The notes under the pieces: generated by a model
Seen by the model: the letters and a program-made list of their open reading frames with translations, nothing else
The model's database searches: none
Told to the model about the DNA's origin: nothing
Part shown: positions 1 to 6,392 of the stretch, piece by piece
How positions within the stretch are numbered: position 1 is the first letter of the stretch
How the letters are laid out: each line of letters begins with the position of its first letter
Source of the DNA: JAMLIA01 sp039810005
GTDB lineage: Bacteria; Chloroflexota; Chloroflexia; Thermomicrobiales; CFX8
Assembly (NCBI GenBank): GCA_039810005.1
Contig: JBDHWD010000115.1
Location: forward strand, 1-8,945
DNA length: 8,945 bases
Direction: 5' to 3'
Position numbers and translations under genes: made by a program

Positions 1-2
1 CG

Positions 3-1598
3 TCAGCGTCGTGATCCCGGCGCTCCCGCCTCACGCCGCAGCGCCCGACCCGCCAGGTTGCCCGTCTCGCGTCCGTCGCGAACAGCATGGACGCCGTTGA
101 CAAAGACGTGCTCGATACCGATTGGGTGCTGCCGCGGGTTCTCGTAGGTCGAGGTATCGATCACCGTGTCCGGATTGAAGACCGTGATATCAGCGAACGC
201 GCCCTCACGGATCTCGCCGCGATCGACCAGACCCATCCGCCAGGCCGGCAGCGATGTCATCTTGCGGATCGCGTCTTCGATCGGCATCAGGCCCTGCTCA
301 CGGACGTAGCGCCCAAGCACCTTCGGGTACGTGCCATACGTGCGCGGGTGCGGCTCGCCGCCCATTAGCCCATCGGTGCAGTGCATCAGCCACGGCTGCA
401 CCAGCAGATGCTCGACGTCGTCTTCCTGCATCATGAACAGGATCATGCTGACCGCGTGGTTCTCCTCAAGCAGCAGCCGAACCATTGTTTGGTACTCGTC
501 CAGCCCCCACTGGTTCGCGATCTGCGGGATGCGCTTGCCGATGACCCACCTGTTGGCCTCGGACTTCACGCCGGAGATCATGATCGATTCCCACGACGAG
601 TTCTCGATGCTCGATTCCCAATCTGATCGACCGTGCTCGATTTCCTGACGGATCTGCGGCTCGCGATCCGGATCGCGCAGATAGGCATTCAGCCCCTCAA
701 TGCCACGCGCGTGGCACCACGGCGGCAGCAGCGCACCGAGCATCGTTGAGCCGGCCGAGTAGGGGTACTGATCGGCGGTGAGGTCGAGTCCTTCGGCGCG
801 GCCCGCTTCAACCGAGGCACTCATCTCGCGCGACTTACCCCAGGCATGCTTGCCGCGCGCCTTGAAGTGCGAGATATGACAGGCCGCGCCACTCTCGCGC
901 GCGATCTGCTTGACCTCACCGATGCCTTCGAGGACGCGACCGCCCTCAAACCGCATGTGATAGACCATGAACGAGTCGTGCCGCCGCACGACCTTGCCGA
1001 TCTCGATCAGCTCCTGAGTATCGGAGTAGACACACGGCGAGTAGATCAGGCCGGTCGAGAACCCGCAGGCACCCTCAGACAGCGACGCATCCACCAGCGC
1101 CTGCATGGCCAGCAGCTCCGCTTCGGTCGGCTCGCGATCGTCCATACCCATCACGTGCAACCGCACCGTGCCATGCCCAACCATGCCAGCCATGTTCAGC
1201 GCCGCACCGTCGATGCGCTCGAAGTAGTCGCCATACGAGCGCCAGGTCCAGTCGAGCTGCGGGTCGTCGTTCAACCCCGACAGGTGCGTTCGCCAGCGGT
1301 CGACATCTTCGCGCTTGATCGGCGCTTCCGATAGACCATCCTGCCCGAGCAGATCGGTCGTGATCCCCTGCCGCAGCTTTGGCGACAGCTGACGGTCGGA
1401 CATGCAGACGAGATCACAATGGCTATGGCTGTCGATGAAGCCAGGCGAAACGGCCAGCCCGGAGACATCGATTCGCTCCCCCTGCGGCGCGACATCACCA
1501 ACTGCGACGATGCGATCGCCCTCGACAACGACGTTGCCGGTCTTCCCCGGCGTGCCGCGACCGTCATAGACCGTCCCGCCGGTGAGTGTAAAGGTCAT
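3..1598 (-). CDS. N-acyl-D-amino-acid deacylase (D-aminoacylase) family amidohydrolase
   Basis: A 531-residue metal-dependent amidohydrolase, of usual length for the D-aminoacylase family, which hydrolyses N-acyl-D-amino acids to D-amino acid plus carboxylate in the cytoplasm. Visible in order: N-terminal beta-sandwich strand with TGGTVYDGRG; PGFIDSHSHCD at 52-62 with metal-ligand His58 and His60; QGITTDLLGQDG at 77-88; GFSTGLIYSP at 179-188; YHMR with His214; HISHFK with His244; DQYPYSAGST at 276-285; HCTDG with probable catalytic Asp409; then YGTYPKVLGRYVRE and a C-terminal ADITVF/VFVNG segment that closes the sandwich. The position usually held by a Cys metal ligand (GNCG in classical members) is Asp87 here (GQDG). 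The ATG start at 1598 follows a GAGGGG ribosome-binding site 10 nt upstream. It lies 27 nt after the allantoinase-like gene, so the two are probably cotranscribed. No signal peptide is seen. The family is secure; the substrate (N-acyl-D-amino acid, N-acyl-D-Glu/Asp or another amide) is not. Confidence 0.88.
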   Translation of the reverse strand: MTFTLTGGTVYDGRGTPGKTGNVVVEGDRIVAVGDVAPQGERIDVSGLAVSPGFIDSHSHCDLVCMSDRQLSPKLRQGITTDLLGQDGLSEAPIKREDVDRWRTHLSGLNDDPQLDWTWRSYGDYFERIDGAALNMAGMVGHGTVRLHVMGMDDREPTEAELLAMQALVDASLSEGACGFSTGLIYSPCVYSDTQELIEIGKVVRRHDSFMVYHMRFEGGRVLEGIGEVKQIARESGAACHISHFKARGKHAWGKSREMSASVEAGRAEGLDLTADQYPYSAGSTMLGALLPPWCHARGIEGLNAYLRDPDREPQIRQEIEHGRSDWESSIENSSWESIMISGVKSEANRWVIGKRIPQIANQWGLDEYQTMVRLLLEENHAVSMILFMMQEDDVEHLLVQPWLMHCTDGLMGGEPHPRTYGTYPKVLGRYVREQGLMPIEDAIRKMTSLPAWRMGLVDRGEIREGAFADITVFNPDTVIDTSTYENPRQHPIGIEHVFVNGVHAVRDGRETGNLAGRALRREAGAPGSRR

Positions 1599-1625
1599 GA
1601 AATCCGTGCCCCTCGTTGTCTTGAT

Positions 1626-3011
1626 CTAGCTCGCGCCGTAGCCACGACTCAGGAACTTGCCGTCCCCCGCCTTGGTCAGCACTGGCTCGGCCTGGCTGGC
1701 GTCGAACGCGACCCGTCCGCGGACCATCGTCTTCACGACCGACGCGCCGATCGTCCGCCCCTCGAACGGCGTCCACTTGTTGCGGTGCAGCATGTCACTG
1801 CCGTGCACGTCCCAGGCGCGGTTCGGATCGTAGAACGCCAGGTCGGCGTCAGACCCGACCCGGATCACGCCCTTGCGTGGGTACAGCGAGAACACCTTGG
1901 CCGGGTTGGTCGCCGAGAGGGCAGCGAAATGCTCGAGGCTCATGCCGCGCTTGTTGATCATCTCGTCAAACACCGCCGGGTACATCGTCTGCACCCCTGA
2001 GAGGCCCAAAGGCGCTTTCCAGATGTCGTCCAGCCCGGCCTGCTTCTCCTCAACGGTGTAGCCGCAATGATCCGACGAGATGACATCCACCGTCTCGTCA
2101 GCGACATACTCCCAGATGCGCTCGACCTCAGCCCGGTCGCGGATCGCCGGTGCGCAGCGCGCGAACGGACCGTGCTTGACGAGATCGTCGTGATCCAGCG
2201 CGAGGTACTGCGGGCACGTCTCGACCTCAACGTTCGCCCCACGCGCCTTGGCTGCCTTGATCAACGCCAGCGCGTCGGCCGATGCGCAGTGGCAGACATA
2301 CAGCCACGCGCCAGTTAGCTCGGCGAAGAACAACGCACGATGCACTGCCTCAGTCTCGACCAGCGGCGGTCGGCTGTCGTGGTGTGCCAGCGCGTCCTTA
2401 CGGCCAGCCGCCTGCATCCGCGCGATGCCCTGCTCCATCAACGTGTCGTTCTCGCAGTGGATGCCGAAACGGATGTCTGAGCCTGCGTCGGCGAGGAACC
2501 TGAACGTGTCCAGCAGCACCTGATCGTTCGCTGCCGGAAAGCCGGGGCTGGACGCCGGCATGAACGCCTTCAGCGCTACGACGCCCGCGTCGATCATCTC
2601 CTGAATCTGCTCCGGAGGCTGTCCAACGATGCCGCCCCACAGTGCGATATCAATCAGCGCGTTCTTCTCGACGAGCGCCGCCTTCTCGCGGATGTGCGCA
2701 CCGGTACTCGATGTCGGCGCAGCCTGCGGCATCTCGACGGCGCTCGTTACGCCGCCGGCCAGTGCCGCCATGCTGCCGGTTTCGAAGCCCTCAACGTTGC
2801 GCGGATCCGGCTCGCGGAAATGCGTATGGACATCGACGCCGCCCGGCACGACGATCTGCCCGCCCGCGTCGATCCGCTCGGCACCCTGAATGTCGCCGGC
2901 GTCTTCGGTGATTGCCGCGATCGTCTCGCCGCGAATGACGAGATCGGCCCGAACCGGCCCATCCGATGTGACGACCGTGCCGCCGTGAATGACCGTTACC
3001 TTGTCGGACAC
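1626..3011 (-). CDS. Cyclic amidohydrolase, allantoinase / dihydropyrimidinase family
   Basis: A 461-residue protein of the cyclic amidohydrolase family, whose members hydrolytically open allantoin, hydantoins, dihydropyrimidines or dihydroorotate. Visible elements: PGGVDVHTHFREP at about 56-68 with metal ligands His62 and His64; EGFETGSMAALAGGVT at 74-89; Lys148 in GVVALKAFM, the expected carboxylated bridging lysine; His185 in GIHCEN; His241 in YVCHC; Asp314 in SSDHCGY; and a C-terminal GRTIGASVVKTMVRG strand typical of allantoinases. Spacing of all six ligands and overall length fit allantoinase well, but SDHC in place of SDHSP or SDHAP leaves a hydantoinase or dihydropyrimidinase role open. 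A GTG start at 3011 was chosen because a perfect AGGAGG lies 6 nt upstream and VSDKVTVIHGG aligns with family N-termini; an upstream in-frame GTG at 3107 would add 32 unlikely residues. It follows the molybdopterin-binding-domain gene by 92 nt and precedes the deacylase by 27 nt. Confidence 0.87.
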   Translation of the reverse strand: MSDKVTVIHGGTVVTSDGPVRADLVIRGETIAAITEDAGDIQGAERIDAGGQIVVPGGVDVHTHFREPDPRNVEGFETGSMAALAGGVTSAVEMPQAAPTSSTGAHIREKAALVEKNALIDIALWGGIVGQPPEQIQEMIDAGVVALKAFMPASSPGFPAANDQVLLDTFRFLADAGSDIRFGIHCENDTLMEQGIARMQAAGRKDALAHHDSRPPLVETEAVHRALFFAELTGAWLYVCHCASADALALIKAAKARGANVEVETCPQYLALDHDDLVKHGPFARCAPAIRDRAEVERIWEYVADETVDVISSDHCGYTVEEKQAGLDDIWKAPLGLSGVQTMYPAVFDEMINKRGMSLEHFAALSATNPAKVFSLYPRKGVIRVGSDADLAFYDPNRAWDVHGSDMLHRNKWTPFEGRTIGASVVKTMVRGRVAFDASQAEPVLTKAGDGKFLSRGYGAS

Positions 3012-3017
3012 AGACTT

Positions 3018-3023
3018 CCTCCT
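3018..3023 (-). promoter_or_regulatory. Shine-Dalgarno site that fixes the GTG start of the allantoinase-like gene
   Basis: A perfect AGGAGG on the minus strand lies 6 nt before GTG TCC GAC AAG. It is the strongest ribosome-binding site in the window and decides for the start at 3011 over the longer frame from 3107. It sits in the 92-nt gap after the preceding gene. Confidence 0.8.
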
Positions 3024-3079
3024 CAGTTCCTCCCCGAAACCTGCTTCGCTGGGTGAAATGCACGAGTGAATGTGTCCGG

Positions 3080-3088
3080 ATCGTAACA
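3080..3088 (-). promoter_or_regulatory. Possible weak internal extended -10 promoter
   Basis: The minus strand reads TGTTACGAT (TGn plus TACGAT), 69 nt before the GTG start of the allantoinase-like gene and just after the stop of the preceding gene. No good -35 is visible at 16-18 nt. It could allow separate expression of the two hydrolases, but such matches occur by chance. Confidence 0.22.
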
Positions 3089-3103
3089 TGTCGCCGGTCG
3101 GCG

Positions 3104-4150
3104 TCACTCCTCCTCGTCGGGCTCGTCGACCTCCTCAACGTCGTAGTCCGGGAAGCGGAAGCCCATCTCACGATCGAGCACGCCACCATAGGCAAGCTGC
3201 ACGACATCCTCACCACTGATGCCCACGCCGGTCATGATCGTCGGCAGCACCAGGTCGGCGACTGTCGAGCGGGAGTACATCGAGCATGAGGCGAGATTGA
3301 CGACCGGCACCTCGCCGATTCGGGCGATCCAGAACATGCTGCCGGGGTGCGCCGGCGCACCGAAATGCAGCATCTCCGCCTCAGCCTGATGCAGCCCCAG
3401 CAGAATCGGATCGAGCGGGTCGATCGTGTTGCCACCAGCCGCGAAGATGACGTCGACATCGTCGTCGAGGAAGTCCTGAATCGTCGCCGCGACCTCATCT
3501 GCGTGATGCTCGATGAACCGCAGGTCGGTCATCTCCGAGCCGTACCAGCGCACCTTCTTCTCAACGTTGTCGCGGAAACGCTGCCGCATCTTGTCGTTGA
3601 GTCCCTCTGTCGCGAAGACCGCCACGCGCTGCGGCTCATAGGCCACTACATTGACCGGCTTGCTCCCGGCCTCAGCAATTAACTTCTCGGCCTGCTCGAT
3701 CAGCTCTTCGCGCACCGTAATCGGCGTCGTCTTGACGCCAGCAACGATCTTGCCCGGCAGCACCGGCTGCTTGTCCAGCAGGCTGAACGCCGTCAATCCG
3801 TTGATCCGGTTCAGCGACAACAGCAGCTCGCGATCGACCCGCAGCAGCCCCTTGCGCGTCGCCGCGAGATTCAGGCGGCTCTGGACCGGTGGGCGAATCA
3901 GGATACCCTCGCCCGCTACAGCCTCGGCCAGCCGACGACCGGCAACGTCCTCGTGCAGGTCGCCGGCCTCGGGCTCAATGAGGTGCAGGATGACATCGGC
4001 GGCCTGGTCCCACTCGGCGAGGGCGGCATCATCAATTCGCGCCCCCTTGCGCAGGAAACGCTTGCCGTTCTTCCTGCGCAGATCGGCCGTCAGAATCCAG
4101 CCGCGTTGCGCCGGCCCAACCTGCGACGTTGCCAGTTCATGCGCTTTCAC
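3104..4150 (-). CDS. Molybdopterin-binding domain (MoCF/MogA-like) protein
   Basis: A 348-residue cytoplasmic protein of the molybdopterin-binding type often encoded near molybdenum hydroxylases such as xanthine or CO dehydrogenase-like enzymes. The N-terminal half has a MoeA-like stretch (LRKGARIDDAALAEW at 33-47, then EPEAGDLHEDVAGRRLAEAVAG at about 59-80). The middle has GKIVAGVKTTPITV at 133-146, like the VA.IK..P strand of relatives. The C-terminal half looks like a MoaB/MogA fold: VAVFATEGL at 176-184, VDVIFAAGGNTIDPLDPILLGL at about 232-253, where GG..IDP.DP takes the place of the pterin-binding loop, then GAPAHPGSMFWIA and ASCSMYSRSTVADLVLPTIMTG. The last 12 residues are mostly acidic. 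The GTG start at 4150 has AGGGAGG 9 nt upstream and overlaps an ATGTGA start-stop. It is the first gene of the operon and would be read from the divergent gap with the DinB-like gene; a CATAAT -10-like hexamer at 4214-4219 is the only promoter hint. Whether it makes cofactor, inserts it or senses it is unknown. Confidence 0.75.
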   Translation of the reverse strand: MKAHELATSQVGPAQRGWILTADLRRKNGKRFLRKGARIDDAALAEWDQAADVILHLIEPEAGDLHEDVAGRRLAEAVAGEGILIRPPVQSRLNLAATRKGLLRVDRELLLSLNRINGLTAFSLLDKQPVLPGKIVAGVKTTPITVREELIEQAEKLIAEAGSKPVNVVAYEPQRVAVFATEGLNDKMRQRFRDNVEKKVRWYGSEMTDLRFIEHHADEVAATIQDFLDDDVDVIFAAGGNTIDPLDPILLGLHQAEAEMLHFGAPAHPGSMFWIARIGEVPVVNLASCSMYSRSTVADLVLPTIMTGVGISGEDVVQLAYGGVLDREMGFRFPDYDVEEVDEPDEEE

Positions 4151-4159
4151 ATCCCGCCC

Positions 4160-4166
4160 CCTCCCT
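4160..4166 (-). promoter_or_regulatory. Shine-Dalgarno serving a GTG start that overlaps an ATG-TGA minimal frame
   Basis: The minus strand has AGGGAGG followed by a G-rich run, then ATGTGA. The GTG inside this string (4150-4148) opens the molybdopterin-binding-domain gene at 9-nt spacing. The ATG two bases earlier (4152-4150), at 7-nt spacing, is followed at once by TGA. Confidence 0.6.
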
Positions 4167-4283
4167 GCGACATTCCCGCACTGCTAGCGTACAACTCTTC
4201 ACTCGGATTCGCGATTATGGTTTGTTGCGTCTGGCGCAGGAGCAGAGCGTCATCCATACTTCTATATCCATTGACTGACGATC

Positions 4284-4290
4284 AAAGGAG
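4284..4290 (+). promoter_or_regulatory. Shine-Dalgarno of the DinB-like gene
   Basis: AAAGGAG ends 10 nt before the ATG at 4301. The open frame extends upstream without a stop to 3953, but that part is antisense to the molybdopterin-binding-domain gene, so this site sets the true start. Confidence 0.75.
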
Positions 4291-4300
4291 TAATCCCGGC

Positions 4301-4756
4301 ATGGCCATCTCAACCAACGAGCGACTACAGATGCTGCAATCTGCCTCCCAGGCGTGGGTTGATCTCCGGCAGCTGCTGGACGAAATTCCTGACGCCGCGC
4401 TGCGCATTCCCAACACAGTCGGCACCTGGCGCGGCCAGGATGTCATCATTCATCTCGCCAATTGGAATGAGGAAGCACTCAACGTCCTCGACCGCTACGC
4501 CGCCGGCCAATCCCCCTCCTGGCCCTTGCCAGAAGGTGTCGACAACGATGTCTGGAACGAGGAACGCCTGGCCCCGTGGCGCACGGCCACGCCCGCGCAG
4601 GCCCGCAAGTACCTCAACGACACCTATGAGCGGCTCATGCACAAGGCCGAGACAATGCGTGGCGTCCGCCCCAACGTCGTCCTCGGCGTCACCGTCTACC
4701 ACTTCGGCGAACATATGGACGACCTGCGCAAAGTCAGGGACACCGCCGCCGACTGA
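4301..4756 (+). CDS. DinB/ClbS-like four-helix-bundle protein
   Basis: A 151-residue cytoplasmic protein of the DinB-like superfamily, most like the ClbS/DfsB or maleylpyruvate-isomerase N-terminal type. Diagnostic features: helix 1 with LQMLQSASQAWVDLRQLLDEI at about 9-29; GTWRGQDVIIHLANWNEEAL at 41-60, the family signature with His51; DNDVWNEERL at 81-90; and YHFGEHMDDLRKV at 133-145 with His134 and His138. The three histidines could form the divalent-metal site of this fold. Relatives include thiol-dependent transferases and the colibactin self-protection protein ClbS, but most are uncharacterised, so function is unassigned. It is the only complete rightward gene, diverging from the molybdopterin-binding-domain gene with 150 bp between starts. 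No convincing -35/-10 pair was found, though the gap is AT-richer around 4200-4270. Its TGA stop touches the structured repeat region downstream. Confidence 0.82.
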   Translation: MAISTNERLQMLQSASQAWVDLRQLLDEIPDAALRIPNTVGTWRGQDVIIHLANWNEEALNVLDRYAAGQSPSWPLPEGVDNDVWNEERLAPWRTATPAQARKYLNDTYERLMHKAETMRGVRPNVVLGVTVYHFGEHMDDLRKVRDTAAD

Positions 4757-4776
4757 TGCGTTGACCCTGCCCTCGG

Positions 4777-4818
4777 GTTCGTAGGGACAGTGCTCGCGCT
4801 GTCCTCGCCGTGAGGCGA
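4777..4818 (+). repeat. Repeat unit A of an inverted pair (double-hairpin unit)
   Basis: The unit has a short GTTCGT lead, then AG, then GGACAGTGCTCGCGCTGTCC at 4785-4804, which folds on itself (GGACAGTGC against GCGCTGTCC with one G-T wobble). TCGCC-GTGA-GGCGA at 4805-4818 follows, a perfect 5-bp hairpin with a GTGA loop. The 34 bases 4785-4818 match unit B's opposite strand at 32 positions. The lead matches too, apart from a 2-nt insertion here. Confidence 0.85.
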
Positions 4819-4891
4819 TGCTCCCGGTTTGATCGCAACGCATTCAGCGTCCGGTAGCACGGCATTGTTCCGCCATCGCAGGCGTAATGAT

Positions 4892-4921
4892 TCTGCGGAT
4901 TAGAGCCAATCCTTCCGCAGA
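4892..4921. repeat. Hairpin between the two repeat units
   Basis: Arms TCTGCGG (4892-4898) and CCGCAGA (4915-4921) pair perfectly over 7 bp. ATT/AAT can extend the stem inside after a small bulge. It lies near the centre of the 226-base span bounded by units A and B. It has no T-run, so it is not an intrinsic terminator. Confidence 0.6.
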
Positions 4922-4962
4922 TCTCGAGCAGTATCAGGATTCGATCGGTCGGCGCAGGAATG

Positions 4963-5002
4963 TCGTCTCACGACGAGGACAGCGCGAGCACTGTCCACGA
5001 AC
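4963..5002 (-). repeat. Repeat unit B of the inverted pair (double-hairpin unit)
   Basis: Read on the minus strand this is GTTCGT, then the same 20-mer GGACAGTGCTCGCGCTGTCC (4996-4977) with no mismatch to unit A, then TCGTC-GTGA-GACGA (4976-4963). Relative to unit A the second hairpin has T for C and A for G at paired positions, so pairing is kept. Similarity fades beyond the hairpins, apart from loose matches such as TCC and GATCG. No flanking target-site duplication is visible. Confidence 0.85.
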
Positions 5003-5044
5003 ACATTGAAGCCGCCTCCCCTTCCGGCAGACTGCACGCCGATA

Positions 5045-5080
5045 TGAACAACAAAACAGGGCCGGCGTTACCGCCGGCCC
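5045..5080 (-). terminator. Intrinsic terminator of the tig-clpP-clpX operon
   Basis: A perfect 9-bp GC stem (GGGCCGGCG at 5059-5067 and CGCCGGCCC at 5072-5080) encloses a 4-nt loop. On the minus strand it is followed by TGTTTTGTTGTTC. It begins 31 nt after the clpX stop and points the right way for that operon. A weaker T-rich stretch on the plus side (5091-5096) might let it act in both directions. Confidence 0.88.
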
Positions 5081-5111
5081 CGTCTCATTCAGTTTTCAGC
5101 ATCCCGCTGGC

Positions 5112-6380
5112 CTACGCGGTCTTCTCGACCTCGATCGGGCGATCGTTGACGGTCATCAGGAGTGGCCGCGTGCGGTTGTTGATGACGTCGGCGTTGACGA
5201 TGCACTTCCGCACGCCTTCGAGCGACGGAATTTCGTACATCACGTCCAGCAGCACTTCTTCGATCGTCGTTCGCAGGCCACGGGCACCGGTTCGGCGCTC
5301 CTCCGCCTGCTTCGCCGCCGCGTCCAGCGCGTCGGCAGTGAAGACGAGCTCGACATCATCGAGCTGGAAGAACTTCTGATACTGCCGCACGACCGCATTC
5401 TTCGGCTCGACGAGGATGCGCATGAGATCCTCATGCGACAGGTGATCGAGCGACACCGCTACTGGCAGCCGACCCACGAACTCGGGGATCAGGCCGTACT
5501 TCAGCAGGTCGTCGTGCGTCACCTGCGCCAGCAAGTCGTCCTGCTCAACCGAGTTGTCCTCCGGCTGATCGCCGAAGCCGATCTTCCGCCCGGTGCCAAC
5601 ACGGCGACTGACGACCTCTTCCAGACCCTCGAACGCGCCACCGCAGATGAACAGGATGTTGCGCGTATCGATCTGGATGTATTCCTGATGCGGGTGCTTG
5701 CGTCCGCTCTGCGGCGGGACGTTCGCAACCGTGCCCTCGATGATCTTCAGCAGCGCCTGCTGAACACCCTCGCCGGAGACATCGCGCGTAATCGACGGGT
5801 TGTCCGACTTGCGCGCAATCTTGTCGATCTCATCGATGTAGATGATGCCGGTCTGCGCCCGTTGCACATCCCCAGCAGCCTGGATCAGCCGCAGCAGGAT
5901 GTTCTCGACGTCCTCACCGACGTAGCCCGCTTCGGTCAGCGCCGTCGCGTCAGCGATCGAGAACGGCACGTCGAGAATCCGCGCCAGCGTCTGCGCCAGC
6001 AACGTCTTGCCCGAGCCGGTCGGTCCGACCATCAGGATGTTCGACTTCTGCAGCTCGACCTCATCGTCATCGAGTTGCGCGGAAATTCGCTTGTAGTGGT
6101 TGTAGACGGCGACCGACAGAATCTTCTTGGCGCGATCCTGGCCGATGACGTACTGATTCAGCTGCTCGTAGATCTTCTTCGGAATCGGAATCCGCGTGAA
6201 GCTCGGCTCCGGTTGAGCAGCCGGCTGCTCCTCTTCCTCGATGATCTCCCGACACAGCTGTACGCACTCATCGCAGATATAGACCGCGCCCGGACCCGCG
6301 ATCAGGCGGCGGACCTCCTCCTGGCCCTTACCACAGAATGAGCAACGGTAATGGACCCGTCCACCTCTTGACCCCGACAT
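5112..6380 (-). CDS. clpX: ClpX, ATP-dependent unfoldase subunit of the ClpXP protease
   Basis: A 422-residue AAA+ ATPase that forms a hexamer, recognises tagged or damaged cytoplasmic proteins, unfolds them with ATP and threads them into ClpP. Visible in order: N-terminal zinc-binding domain with Cys13, Cys16, Cys36 and Cys39; Walker A GPTGSGKT at 119-126; pore-1 loop GYVGE at 152-156; Walker B IYIDEID at 180-186; pore-2 RKH in SGRKHPHQEY; sensor-1 region NILFICGGAF; the IGF tripeptide in GRKIGFGDQ that docks on ClpP; GLIPEFVGRLPV with the arginine finger; and sensor-2 GARGLR. Length is normal. The ATG start at 6380 has AAGGGG 8 nt upstream, overlapping the clpP stop, so translation is likely coupled to clpP 12 nt away. 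A strong terminator follows. All catalytic motifs are intact. Confidence 0.98.
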   Translation of the reverse strand: MSGSRGGRVHYRCSFCGKGQEEVRRLIAGPGAVYICDECVQLCREIIEEEEQPAAQPEPSFTRIPIPKKIYEQLNQYVIGQDRAKKILSVAVYNHYKRISAQLDDDEVELQKSNILMVGPTGSGKTLLAQTLARILDVPFSIADATALTEAGYVGEDVENILLRLIQAAGDVQRAQTGIIYIDEIDKIARKSDNPSITRDVSGEGVQQALLKIIEGTVANVPPQSGRKHPHQEYIQIDTRNILFICGGAFEGLEEVVSRRVGTGRKIGFGDQPEDNSVEQDDLLAQVTHDDLLKYGLIPEFVGRLPVAVSLDHLSHEDLMRILVEPKNAVVRQYQKFFQLDDVELVFTADALDAAAKQAEERRTGARGLRTTIEEVLLDVMYEIPSLEGVRKCIVNADVINNRTRPLLMTVNDRPIEVEKTA

Positions 6381-6392
6381 CGCTGTGTCCCC

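Larger units (their letters stand above)
4757..5111. other. 355-base non-coding gap with structured repeats and a terminator
   Basis: This convergent gap between the DinB-like gene and clpX has no credible coding frame on either strand. From left to right it holds: one arm (ATGCGTTG, 4756-4763) of an 8-bp inverted repeat whose partner CAACGCAT is at 4836-4843; repeat unit A; a separate hairpin at 4892-4921 with arms TCTGCGG and CCGCAGA; repeat unit B in the opposite orientation; and the clpX terminator. Nearly all of the gap can therefore fold. It may be a miniature inverted-repeat element, a REP/BIME-like pair or a structured RNA; nothing here shows transcription. Confidence 0.7.

Noticed and set aside
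3012..3107. Upstream GTG start at 3107 for the allantoinase-like gene, overlapping the previous stop (GTGA)
   Set aside because: It would add 32 residues with no family similarity. Its only Shine-Dalgarno-like sequence, in the GAG repeats of the preceding gene's end, is too close. The GTG at 3011 has a perfect AGGAGG.
4271..4276. TTGACT as a -35 element for the DinB-like gene
   Set aside because: A -10 at normal spacing would fall on the ribosome-binding site and start codon, leaving no leader, and no -10-like hexamer is there.
3953..4300. N-terminal extension of the DinB-like frame
   Set aside because: It runs antisense through the molybdopterin-binding-domain gene. The AAAGGAG plus ATG at 4301 and family similarity starting there fix the real start.
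4785..4818. Unit A hairpins as a transcription terminator for the DinB-like gene
   Set aside because: No T-run follows on the plus strand, and the sequence recurs inverted at 4963-4996, which fits a repeat better than a terminator.
4325..4843. Minus-strand frame across the DinB-like gene and repeat unit A
   Set aside because: It mirrors the DinB-like gene and reads through a folded repeat; no ribosome-binding site or family similarity is apparent.
4777..5002. CRISPR array or insertion sequence
   Set aside because: There are only two repeat units in opposite orientations, with no regular spacers, transposase frame or visible target-site duplication.
5433..6341. 302-codon plus-strand open frame opposite clpX
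   Set aside because: It is fully antisense to clpX, lacks recognisable motifs, and arises from GC-rich codon bias.
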